Below are positions 1 to 6,927 of a stretch of DNA of 8,327 bases, one piece after another. Both the position numbers and the translations under genes were made by a program. The stretch spans positions 1 through 8,327 of the forward strand of contig CAJTUY010000061.1 of NCBI GenBank assembly GCA_910579415.1, written 5' to 3'. Within the stretch, counting starts at the first letter, position 1. Every line of letters begins with the position of its first letter. The notes beneath the pieces are model-generated. The model worked only from the letters and a program-made list of their open reading frames with translations, did not search any database and was not told the DNA's origin. Origin of the DNA: an uncultured Clostridia bacterium (lineage in GTDB: Bacteria; Bacillota; Clostridia; UBA1381).

Positions 1-279
1 AGCGTTTATTTCCCAGGGAGTATTTTTTATGTACACAGAAGGTTTGAAGGATACCACATATCCCTGACGTGGTATTGATATTGCATATCCGGTATCAACA
101 AGCATCTTATAGGCGCCGTCAACTGTATTTTGAGAAATGCTCAATTGTTCGGAAAGAGTTCTGCGTGAGGGAAGTTTCATTCCGCAAAGCAATCTTCCGG
201 ATACAATATCGGAGCAAATCGCTTCATATAGCTGTATATACAGAGCTTTTCCGCTTTTTTTATCAAAGTTTATGTACAT
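1..279 (-). CDS. GntR/MocR-family transcriptional regulator, N-terminal part (runs off the left edge)
   Basis: The minus strand is open from an ATG at 279 to the window edge, giving 93 residues. Residues about 10-78 form a GntR-type winged helix-turn-helix: an ALYIQLYEAI first helix, the family signature KLPSRRTLSEQL (35-46), the recognition-helix segment SQNTVDGAYKML (49-60), and the wing GYAISIPRQGYVV (64-76). After the wing the chain continues into a linker ending PWEINA, as in MocR/PdxR proteins, where the DNA-binding domain is joined to a fold-type I aminotransferase-like domain that binds PLP. That second domain lies outside the window, so a shorter YtrA-type GntR protein is not excluded. 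The start is set by AGGTGAG at 290-284, four bases before the ATG. The gene is divergent from the large GH95-CE8 gene. MocR proteins usually bind repeats in such divergent regions; control of the neighbour is an inference from position only. Confidence 0.88.
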   Translation of the reverse strand, partial: MYINFDKKSGKALYIQLYEAICSDIVSGRLLCGMKLPSRRTLSEQLSISQNTVDGAYKMLVDTGYAISIPRQGYVVSFKPSVYIKNTPWEINA

Positions 280-297
280 TGTTCTCACCTCATGTTT

Positions 298-326
298 ATT
301 ATAGCACTGTAAAATATGAAATACAA
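298..326 (-). promoter_or_regulatory. Sigma-A-type promoter of the MocR-like gene
   Basis: Read on the minus strand, TTGTAT (326-321) and a perfect TATAAT (303-298) are separated by exactly 17 bases, and a TG one base upstream of the -10 box gives an extended -10. The expected transcription start, about 291, falls right at the Shine-Dalgarno AGGTGAG (290-284), so the mRNA would have a leader of only about 12 bases. Confidence 0.75.
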
Positions 327-391
327 CAGAAAAAAGGCTGGTATCAAAAAAAATATAACTCGTGGCACTATATTTAATAACTGCTGTGGTA

Positions 392-427
392 TATAATTTT
401 AATATAAACAATTCTGGGGAACGGAGG
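392..427 (+). promoter_or_regulatory. Possible -10 box and ribosome binding site of the GH95-CE8 gene
   Basis: A perfect TATAAT lies at 392-397, but no -35-like hexamer is found 16-18 bases upstream (368-375 is AT-rich and unlike TTGACA). A weak or activator-dependent promoter is therefore possible. GGAGG at 423-427 sits eight bases before the ATG at 436 and fixes the start codon. The rest of the 280-435 intergenic region holds only AT-rich sequence; I see no convincing operator repeat. Confidence 0.4.
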
Positions 428-435
428 AAAATCAA

Positions 436-519
436 ATGCAGACTCTTAAAAAACTTATCAGCGGTATTGCAGCGATGGCGATTGTGTCGTCAGTTATGCC
501 GGTAATACCTATTTCGGCG
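436..519 (+). other. Signal peptide of the GH95-CE8 enzyme
   Basis: Residues 1-28 have a short positive n-region with KK at 5-6, a hydrophobic core (about 7-24), and a likely signal peptidase I site after Ala28 in PISA-EK (Ile at -3, Ala at -1). No lipobox cysteine is present, so this is a secreted protein rather than a lipoprotein. Confidence 0.85.
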
Positions 520-3500
520 GAAAAGGGGGACAAGTCGGTGAATTTCAATCCTGAAACAGTGATGTGGACAGATAATAAAATCGAAAATGTTCTTAAGGAA
601 ACGGGCGGCTATTATAAAAATGCGGCGGAGGTGGACCCTAACGCGTCAACAAAGACGAAAGAAAGGAATTTCCAGAACCCGTACGGAAAGCCGGATGAAA
701 TAGCGACCGACTGGGCATATTCGGAATTTTTGTGGACTAATTCATATCCAATCGGTAACGGCAGAATGGCAGGTATGGTTGCAGGCGGTATTGATAAGGA
801 AGTTATTCAGATTAACGAGGATACCGCATGGGACGGTTCGCCATACGGTACGCTTAAGGATGAAAACGGAAATACTCTTACGACAGTCACTCAGACTAAT
901 GCGGCAGATACAATTACCGCAGTTAATCCAACAAGCGGAAGCGTGGAAGAAGCGTGGAGGTATTTTCGCGGCGCAGACGAGGATGGAAATCCTGCCGCTA
1001 TCGGTTCGGATAATGCCGTTGTGGGTGATGAAGCTTTCAGGAATGCTTATCCTCAGTTTGCAAATAAGAGCTTATCAAATCAGGCGCTTAATATAAATAA
1101 TGATAAGACGCAGGAAGCAGTGCAGGGACGCTGGGATTTGGAAAAAATGGTTGAAGCTGTTTTTCTTGGTTCTCCGACAAAGCAGAGAGCATATAAGTCT
1201 TTTGCAGAGGTGTATCTGGACTTTAATCACAGCAGTGATAATGCGTTGAATTATATTAAAAGTCTTGATATGGAAACGGGAATAGTTACTGTTGAATATG
1301 ATTATAACGGAAGCTTTGCAAGCTACCCTGACCAGACAGTCGTAACACATGTGGAGTCTGACGCGGATTTAAGTTTTTCGGCGGAGCTTCATACATATCA
1401 CAGTGAGAAGGCAGGCTTTTACAAATATGAAAAAATAAGCGATAATGAAGTAAAAGTAACTGCGGCTATTACAAACGGAAATAAAGATAATAACGAAACG
1501 GGAACAGTCAATGCGGTTAAATTTGAAGCGCGCATGCTTCTTTCGGGTGATGGTGTGTTTTCTGTTTCGTCAGATAATACAACTGTTACCGTAAACGGCG
1601 GTAAAAGCGCTGATATTTATGTAGTAGGCGCAACAAACTATGTTGATTATCTGCACCTTGACAACAAAAAGCCGGCTCGTGATTGTGAACGGTATATGGA
1701 AAATGTTAAAAACAGAGATTATCAGGAAATTAAAGACCGTCATATAGCGGATTTCAGCGCAGAATTTAATAAAACAGGTATTCATCTTGAGAATGAAAAC
1801 GGCGCTGATTACAGCGGTACACCTACCGAAAAGCGAGTGCGTGAGGATATAAACGGTAAGTCTGGCTTTTTAACGGGCGCTTCCTCCAGAACGTCTGATG
1901 CTAATAAAAACGGAGTTTATTCGACGTATTCAAAGGGAGACAATGAGCTTGCCGCGCTTGAATTTAATTATGGAAAGTATTTGATTTTAAGCGGTTCAAG
2001 AGATGGCAGAGCATCGTCAGGCGAGGGAGAAATAGATATTCCTGAAAGCCAGCCTCTTAATCTTACAGGAAAATGGAATGCGGCGTTTTCCGCATCGTGG
2101 AACGGTAAGTACACGATAAATATAAATACGGAAATGAATTACTGGGCGGCACAGCCCTTGAATATAGGCAGCAGTGAAAGACCGTTTATTGATACATTTG
2201 ACGAACTTGCGCAAAGCGGAGCAATTACTGCGGCTAACCAGTACGGTATATATAATGAACGAGGTGACGATACATACAGACCCGGTGATGCGTGGGTAAT
2301 GCATCATAATTATGATTTATGGCGCGGGACACAGCCTATTGACAATGCAACGGCAGGCTTATGGCCGACAGGTGGAGTGTGGCTTCTTGACCATGCATGG
2401 CAGTATTATCTGTTTAATAAGGATAGGGAATATCTTGCTGAGGTGTATCCGTATATGATAGGCGCGGCAAAATTCTTTACGCAGTTTCTTGTAACAGACC
2501 CAAAGACAGGTTATCTTGTAACGGCGGCTTCGTGTTCTCCGGAGCAGGGAGGAGTGCAGCCGGGACCGGCAATGGATACGCAGCTTATAAGAAATCTTTA
2601 CGACACTGTACAAAAAGCATCTGAAATTCTCGGTAAAACAGACGAGAATAAAGAGCTTTTAGATAAAATTGCGCAGCAGATGCCGTCTGAATATCTTGCA
2701 GACGAGCAGGGAAAACTCGCTCCCAATTTAATCGATGATAACGGACTTATAAAGGAATGGACACGTGGTGATGTAACATTTGATATTTCAAAAACAGATG
2801 CAAGTAAAGCAAAGTGGACAATAGTAAATCCGTTTACAAACGAGGAGTCGACAGTATATGATCATGGCGCGGGAAATAACACAGGTCACAGACATTGCTC
2901 AAGTTTATGGGAGATATTTCCGGGAACACATCTGAGCGCATATAGTACGGATGCAAATGAACAGAATATATTCAAGTCGTTCCAGAAGTCTGTATCTGCA
3001 AGAGGAACAGGTAGCGGACAGGGTTGGGGACTGGCATGGCGAATAAATCTTAATGCGCGTGCGCTTGACGGAAATGCCGCTTCAACAATGCTTGAACAGC
3101 TGTTTACCACAAGAACTTCACCCAATTTATTTGACCAGCATCCGAATTTTCAGATTGACGGAAATTACGGAGCAACCTCCGGTATAACGGAAATGCTTGT
3201 GCAAAGTCATGACGGTGCGATTGACTTGCTTCCGGCGCTTCCCGATAAATGGGCAAAAGGCTCGGTAAATGGGATTAACACGCGAGAGGGGGCAACAGTT
3301 GATATTGAATGGCAGGATAATAAGCCTGAGCTGGCAATGGTACATGCGCGTGAAAGCAGAAATATAAATGTAAGAAGTAAGTTTATGGCTTCGGCAGTTG
3401 TTTATGATGAACAGGGAAATGAAGTAAAAGCAGAGCTTAATGACGCTAAAAATATGCTTACCTTTGCGGCAGAACAGGGCAAAAGTTATGAGATTATCGG

Positions 3501-6500
3501 TTTCGGCTCGGACAGCGTTGAAGGGACTGTTGTATATAAAGCCGCAGACACTAAGGAGTTTTACGCAAGCGACGGAGGTCAGGTACCGAAAATTGACGGT
3601 AACGGCACAGATATTGGCTATCTTTATAACCGAGAAAATGTAAAAATAGGATATGCGGTAGAGGAATTTGATTTTGAAGGGCTTCAGGCGGTTACTCTGA
3701 AAATGCCAAAGGTAAGAAAGGATAATACATATCTTTCGGTAACTCTTGATACACCTGAGGGAGTGGAAATTGCCAATCAGCGAATAACAACGGGCAATAA
3801 TGAAATTGAACTTAAAAATACTGACGGCATTACGGGCAAGCATAAGCTGTATATTCTTTATTACAGAAATCCTTATGAGAATGATGATAAATATTTGGCA
3901 AATGCAGGCGACCTTACGGCATCTTATAAGAGGGAGGCGGATTTACCTGCAAAACCAACCTTCAGACCGATTGAAACACAGGAGCCTGTGTCATACGCGT
4001 ATACAATAAAAACAGCATCATTCGGTTCGGACGGAAAGCTTAACGCGGTATATGACGGTGAAAATACAGACGCAGAACTGATAGCGGCGGTATATGATGA
4101 CGGCGGTATTCTAAGACAGATAAAGAGTGATACGGTAAAGGGCAGCGGAAGCAAATCGTTTGATTTAGAAAAACCTGAAAATGGTATTGTAAAGCTGTTT
4201 GTATGGAATAGTCTTAAAGATATGAAACCATTGTCAAAGGTTAAGGAAGTTAAAATACCGTCTGTGACTTCAACGCCGTCACCTAATCCGACAGCAACAC
4301 CGACACCCACAATTACTCCTGATTTAAAGGGTGCATACATAGGAAATACCAAATATGACACTGTTACGGCAGCGCTTGCCTCAGCACAAACTCCTTCGGA
4401 TGAAAGTGAACGGGTATATATCGACCTTATGCCCGGAGTATATCGTGAGCAGGTAGTTGTAAGTAAGCCATACATCACAATAAGAAAAAAGGCAGATACA
4501 GAAGGCGAAGCAAAAATAACATGGTATTATGGTATGGGTTCCCTGTATGACAGCTGCAATGATAAGGGGTATTACGACCCGAGTGTAATAGGCGATGGAA
4601 AAGCAAATCGTCCGACAGACTGGGGAGCCGCATTAAAACTTGACAGAAATGCAAACAGTTTTATTGCCGAAAATATTGTGGTTGAAAATTCGTATAACCG
4701 ATATTATACACAGGAGGAACTGACAGATATAACAGGTGTCGACCCTGACACAAACAACAGTAATTTCCACAGACTTGAATGGATACAGGAGCAGCTTGCA
4801 AATAACAGAAGCGATGAAGAGATTAACGCTTATCTAAGGACACGAAAAACAATTGATTATAAGGGCGTTACATCAAGTCCCAGAGAGCGTTCGGCGGCGT
4901 TTCATTCTTCAGCTGATAAAGTGCAGATGATAAATTGTGAGATTATTTCCACACAGGATACTATGGGTATAAACAGCGGAAGAATTTATTTTAAAAATTG
5001 TAAGATTGGCGGAACAACCGATTATATATGCGGAAGTTCGACAGCGGTGTTTGACGGGTGTGAATTGCTGACAAATGCAGGCGAGGGCGGAGAAAGCGCT
5101 ACAATAACCGCACCTTCAAATCCTGCTGAAACAGACGGCTATTTGTTCTATAACTGCCGGATTACCGGCACACAGTATGCGAAGGAAGGCGATTTCGGCA
5201 GACCGTGGGGTACAAGTGTAGGTGCAGCGTATATAAATACGGTTATAAATCATAGTCCGTTTGAAAAATCAAAACTCCTTATAAAGCCTGCCGGCTGGAC
5301 TGACATGAGCGGAAATAAGGCGGAAGACGCGCGGTTTAAGGAATACGGAAGTGTGGATGAAAACGGCAGCGCGGTTGATACGTCAATGCGTACTAAGGGA
5401 ACAATGCTTGATGAGTGGACCATGCTACGGTATAATCCTTTTACATTCACAAAGGGAACGGATAACTGGGACCCTGCAAATATAAGCGGGAAATATGAGG
5501 CAGTAACAAACGTTCTTAATACGACAACCATAGACACAAGTGACGGAACAACAAATGAGGTTTCATTGCCGTCCGCACCGACAGGTTATGAATTTTCGTG
5601 GGAAAGTAACAGTGATTTTGCTAAGGTGAATAGTGATAAAACAAGGCTTTCTCTTGTACGTCCGGCGTACGGCGAACAGCCTATTAAGGCGACGGTAAAG
5701 CTGTATGTCAGAAAAGCAGACGAAAAAGAAACAGGCGCTGAAAAATCCATAAGCTTTAATATAGATGCAACGCAGGATACGGAAAACGTATTTACTGTAA
5801 GCGGAACGGTTTCAATGGCGAAGGCAAGCAGTGAAAATCAGACAGTGCTTCTTGAAATAAAAGACGGAAATGCGTTAATAAAATCACAGGAAGCGGTAAT
5901 AGAAGCAGGTGAACTGTCAGCATCTTATACAATAGATAATATTCCGACAGGCGAATATACCATATATCCTTCAGTACAGAATACAGAGTATAACATCACC
6001 ACCGCACCGGAGGTTATATCGGCTGAAAAAGGCGGAAATGTAACATATGATGTAAATATACAGAAAATGAATACCATTACGGTAACTAATTCTGATTTTG
6101 ACACGGTAATACCCGAAATTACTGCTTCGGACGGTTTTACAGCTGAAGTATATACGGCAACAGGCAGTGAAACAGCCAATCTCGGCGCAGGAAATAAAGT
6201 TTACAAGCTTGCAAAGGAGGCTGACAAAACCGTTAAAAAGAATGTAGGGGTAAGCTTTAATCTTATCAATATGCTTCAGGAGGGTACAACGCTTAATAAT
6301 ACAAAAACTCTGCATATGAGTTTTGATTTCCTTATGGAATCCACTCAGTATTATCCGTCTGATTATTCGTACTTTGATTTGGCTTCAGACAGATTAAATG
6401 CAGGAAATGACAAGGCAGACTCATCACGATTTGTGCGCTGGGGAGTGCATCAGGGCTGGGGACAGATAAATATGTTCACTGCGGCTAATACGCGTATTAA

Positions 6501-6810
6501 CGGTGATAATACTCAGTTTGACAAGAACAGTGTTATGGCAAACAAGTGGTATAGGATTACCTCTGATATTGACCTTGTAAATAAGACGATAACAAGTACA
6601 ATATATAACCGTGACAACGATATGGAAATACTGAATAAGAAGTCGTTCGAAATCGCTAAGCCGGATGGTGAAAGTAATCCGAATTATCCGGTATCAGCTA
6701 ATCTTGATAATCTGTATTTCAATATATATATGGATAAGAGAGAAAACACTGAAAATAAAATGGAATACTATTTTGACAATATAACGCTTGAATATCAGGA
6801 TTACGAATAA
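436..6810 (+). CDS. Secreted multidomain enzyme: GH95 alpha-L-fucosidase/galactosidase fused to CE8 pectin methylesterase
   Basis: This 2124-residue protein is exported and combines two catalytic domains. Order by residue: Sec signal peptide 1-28; GH95 about 96-1030; a CBM-like beta-sandwich about 1032-1168; an Ig-like module about 1182-1274; a Pro/Thr linker 1276-1295; CE8 about 1296-1680; Ig-like modules about 1686-1779 and 1784-1877; and an unassigned C-terminal domain 1879-2124. GH95 should hydrolyse terminal alpha-1,2-linked L-fucose, or the related L-galactose, with inversion. CE8 should remove methyl esters from homogalacturonan, releasing methanol. Both sets of main catalytic residues are present. 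There is no dockerin, SLH repeat or LPXTG sorting signal, so the protein is probably released or held by one of the accessory domains. The start follows GGAGG at proper spacing and begins a clean signal peptide. The gene is probably monocistronic, since the next gene has its own promoter. The exact sugar target is inferred. Confidence 0.93.
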   Translation: MQTLKKLISGIAAMAIVSSVMPVIPISAEKGDKSVNFNPETVMWTDNKIENVLKETGGYYKNAAEVDPNASTKTKERNFQNPYGKPDEIATDWAYSEFLWTNSYPIGNGRMAGMVAGGIDKEVIQINEDTAWDGSPYGTLKDENGNTLTTVTQTNAADTITAVNPTSGSVEEAWRYFRGADEDGNPAAIGSDNAVVGDEAFRNAYPQFANKSLSNQALNINNDKTQEAVQGRWDLEKMVEAVFLGSPTKQRAYKSFAEVYLDFNHSSDNALNYIKSLDMETGIVTVEYDYNGSFASYPDQTVVTHVESDADLSFSAELHTYHSEKAGFYKYEKISDNEVKVTAAITNGNKDNNETGTVNAVKFEARMLLSGDGVFSVSSDNTTVTVNGGKSADIYVVGATNYVDYLHLDNKKPARDCERYMENVKNRDYQEIKDRHIADFSAEFNKTGIHLENENGADYSGTPTEKRVREDINGKSGFLTGASSRTSDANKNGVYSTYSKGDNELAALEFNYGKYLILSGSRDGRASSGEGEIDIPESQPLNLTGKWNAAFSASWNGKYTININTEMNYWAAQPLNIGSSERPFIDTFDELAQSGAITAANQYGIYNERGDDTYRPGDAWVMHHNYDLWRGTQPIDNATAGLWPTGGVWLLDHAWQYYLFNKDREYLAEVYPYMIGAAKFFTQFLVTDPKTGYLVTAASCSPEQGGVQPGPAMDTQLIRNLYDTVQKASEILGKTDENKELLDKIAQQMPSEYLADEQGKLAPNLIDDNGLIKEWTRGDVTFDISKTDASKAKWTIVNPFTNEESTVYDHGAGNNTGHRHCSSLWEIFPGTHLSAYSTDANEQNIFKSFQKSVSARGTGSGQGWGLAWRINLNARALDGNAASTMLEQLFTTRTSPNLFDQHPNFQIDGNYGATSGITEMLVQSHDGAIDLLPALPDKWAKGSVNGINTREGATVDIEWQDNKPELAMVHARESRNINVRSKFMASAVVYDEQGNEVKAELNDAKNMLTFAAEQGKSYEIIGFGSDSVEGTVVYKAADTKEFYASDGGQVPKIDGNGTDIGYLYNRENVKIGYAVEEFDFEGLQAVTLKMPKVRKDNTYLSVTLDTPEGVEIANQRITTGNNEIELKNTDGITGKHKLYILYYRNPYENDDKYLANAGDLTASYKREADLPAKPTFRPIETQEPVSYAYTIKTASFGSDGKLNAVYDGENTDAELIAAVYDDGGILRQIKSDTVKGSGSKSFDLEKPENGIVKLFVWNSLKDMKPLSKVKEVKIPSVTSTPSPNPTATPTPTITPDLKGAYIGNTKYDTVTAALASAQTPSDESERVYIDLMPGVYREQVVVSKPYITIRKKADTEGEAKITWYYGMGSLYDSCNDKGYYDPSVIGDGKANRPTDWGAALKLDRNANSFIAENIVVENSYNRYYTQEELTDITGVDPDTNNSNFHRLEWIQEQLANNRSDEEINAYLRTRKTIDYKGVTSSPRERSAAFHSSADKVQMINCEIISTQDTMGINSGRIYFKNCKIGGTTDYICGSSTAVFDGCELLTNAGEGGESATITAPSNPAETDGYLFYNCRITGTQYAKEGDFGRPWGTSVGAAYINTVINHSPFEKSKLLIKPAGWTDMSGNKAEDARFKEYGSVDENGSAVDTSMRTKGTMLDEWTMLRYNPFTFTKGTDNWDPANISGKYEAVTNVLNTTTIDTSDGTTNEVSLPSAPTGYEFSWESNSDFAKVNSDKTRLSLVRPAYGEQPIKATVKLYVRKADEKETGAEKSISFNIDATQDTENVFTVSGTVSMAKASSENQTVLLEIKDGNALIKSQEAVIEAGELSASYTIDNIPTGEYTIYPSVQNTEYNITTAPEVISAEKGGNVTYDVNIQKMNTITVTNSDFDTVIPEITASDGFTAEVYTATGSETANLGAGNKVYKLAKEADKTVKKNVGVSFNLINMLQEGTTLNNTKTLHMSFDFLMESTQYYPSDYSYFDLASDRLNAGNDKADSSRFVRWGVHQGWGQINMFTAANTRINGDNTQFDKNSVMANKWYRITSDIDLVNKTITSTIYNRDNDMEILNKKSFEIAKPDGESNPNYPVSANLDNLYFNIYMDKRENTENKMEYYFDNITLEYQDYE
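721..3525 (+). other. GH95 catalytic domain (residues about 96-1030)
   Basis: Family landmarks appear in order: the N-terminal PIGNGRMAGMV (105-115) and INEDTAWDGSPY; then NLTGKWN; the water-positioning asparagines N562 and N564 in TININTEMNYW; the putative general acid E703 in CSPEQG; HRH (818-820); GWGLAWRINL; HPNFQIDGNYG with D908; and LLPALPDKW. Spacing between Asn, Glu and Asp (141 and 205 residues) is close to that of Bifidobacterium bifidum AfcA (N421/N423, E566, D766). At about 935 residues the domain is longer than usual, with an insertion after the N-terminal motif (about 126-210). Known GH95 enzymes cleave alpha-L-fucosides or alpha-L-galactosides, and I cannot tell which applies here. 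Confidence 0.9.
3529..4257 (+). other. CBM-like beta-sandwich plus Ig-like module between the catalytic domains
   Basis: Residues about 1032-1168 alternate short beta strands and end in GKHKLYILYYRN, reminiscent of the closing strand of CBM6-type modules, so glycan binding is plausible but unproven. Residues about 1182-1274 form a smaller module ending in VKLFVWNSLKDMKPLSK, a pattern common in C-terminal accessory modules of clostridial secreted glycosidases. A Pro/Thr-rich linker (1276-1295) follows and separates the GH95 half from the CE8 half. Confidence 0.5.
4321..5475 (+). other. CE8 pectin methylesterase domain (residues about 1296-1680)
   Basis: The right-handed beta-helix signatures of CE8 are present: GVYRE (1334-1338), TQDTMG with Q1507 and the general acid/base D1508, TTDYICGSS with the nucleophile D1529, and FGRPWG with substrate-binding R1589 and W1591. 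The site that is usually QAVAL reads RSAAF (1485-1489), so the first oxyanion-hole glutamine is replaced by arginine. A charged insertion of about 58 residues (1421-1478) precedes it. The catalytic aspartates are intact, so an active esterase is expected. Confidence 0.92.
5491..6807 (+). other. Accessory C-terminal region: two Ig-like modules and an unassigned beta-rich domain
   Basis: Residues 1686-1779 resemble the atrophied bacterial Ig-like modules of clostridial surface enzymes (alternation of SLPSAP, FSWESNS and a closing FNIDA strand). Residues 1784-1877 look like a carboxypeptidase-regulatory/Cna-B-like fold (VSGTV, LLEIKDGN, YTIDNIPTGEYTIYPS). Residues 1879-2124 are rich in aromatic residues and Asp/Asn and end FDNITLEYQDYE, as in concanavalin-like or CBM beta-sandwiches. 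No membrane or cell-wall anchor follows. Confidence 0.5.
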
Positions 6811-6843
6811 TATTACATTTATTTAACATTATAACTGTATATA

Positions 6844-6872
6844 TTGACATTAAATATGGTAAATGGTACAAT
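6844..6872 (+). promoter_or_regulatory. Sigma-A-type promoter of the DUF5684-like gene
   Basis: A perfect TTGACA (6844-6849) and TACAAT (6867-6872) are separated by 17 bases, with a TGG extended -10 directly before TACAAT. Transcription should begin near 6879, giving a leader of about 49 bases. The promoter lies between the stop of the large enzyme (6810) and the small gene, so the two need not be co-transcribed. It also argues against an upstream TTG start at 6844, which would overlap the -35 box. I see no terminator hairpin in 6811-6843. Confidence 0.75.
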
Positions 6873-6880
6873 TTTTTTAA

Positions 6881-6903
6881 GCATAAGCTTGAAAGAGCTG
6901 TGC
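6881..6903 (+). other. Possible imperfect stem-loop at the 5' end of the DUF5684-like transcript
   Basis: GCA-ta-AGCT, a six-base loop, then AGCT-g-TGC can pair into a seven-pair stem with an internal bulge. It would sit within a few bases of the predicted transcription start and upstream of the ribosome binding site. It is short and could be chance; a role in mRNA stability is only a guess. Confidence 0.25.
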
Positions 6904-6927
6904 AAATATAAAAAGGGGGTATCAGTT

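Noticed and set aside
79..91. Inverted repeat GATAT-tgc-ATATC as a possible operator
   Set aside because: It is only five base pairs per arm, lies within the coding region of the regulator, and is likely by chance in AT-rich DNA.
69..377. Plus-strand open frame of 102 codons at the left end
   Set aside because: It is antisense to the MocR-like gene and its promoter, has no ribosome binding site, and its translation is compositionally odd with no recognisable family.
3127..3843. Minus-strand open frame of 238 codons inside the large enzyme gene
   Set aside because: It lies opposite well-conserved GH95 motifs (QIDGNYG, LLPALPDKW); the Cys/Arg/Ile-rich translation is typical of an antisense shadow.
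4261..4320. Possible short tandem repeat
   Set aside because: It simply encodes a Pro/Thr-rich interdomain linker in frame; the DNA repeat is imperfect and explained by codon composition.
3924..4478. Minus-strand open frame of 184 codons opposite the Pro/Thr linker and the start of CE8
   Set aside because: Its Val/Gly-rich stretch is the reverse reading of the repeated Pro/Thr linker codons; no start signals are seen.
6811..6843. Terminator after the large enzyme gene
   Set aside because: The sequence is AT-rich but forms no GC-containing hairpin followed by a T-run, so no terminator is called.
6844..6927. Upstream TTG start extending the DUF5684-like protein by 28 residues
   Set aside because: The extension would start inside a TTGACA/TACAAT promoter, lacks a ribosome binding site, and the ATG at 6928 has a good one and matches the family start.
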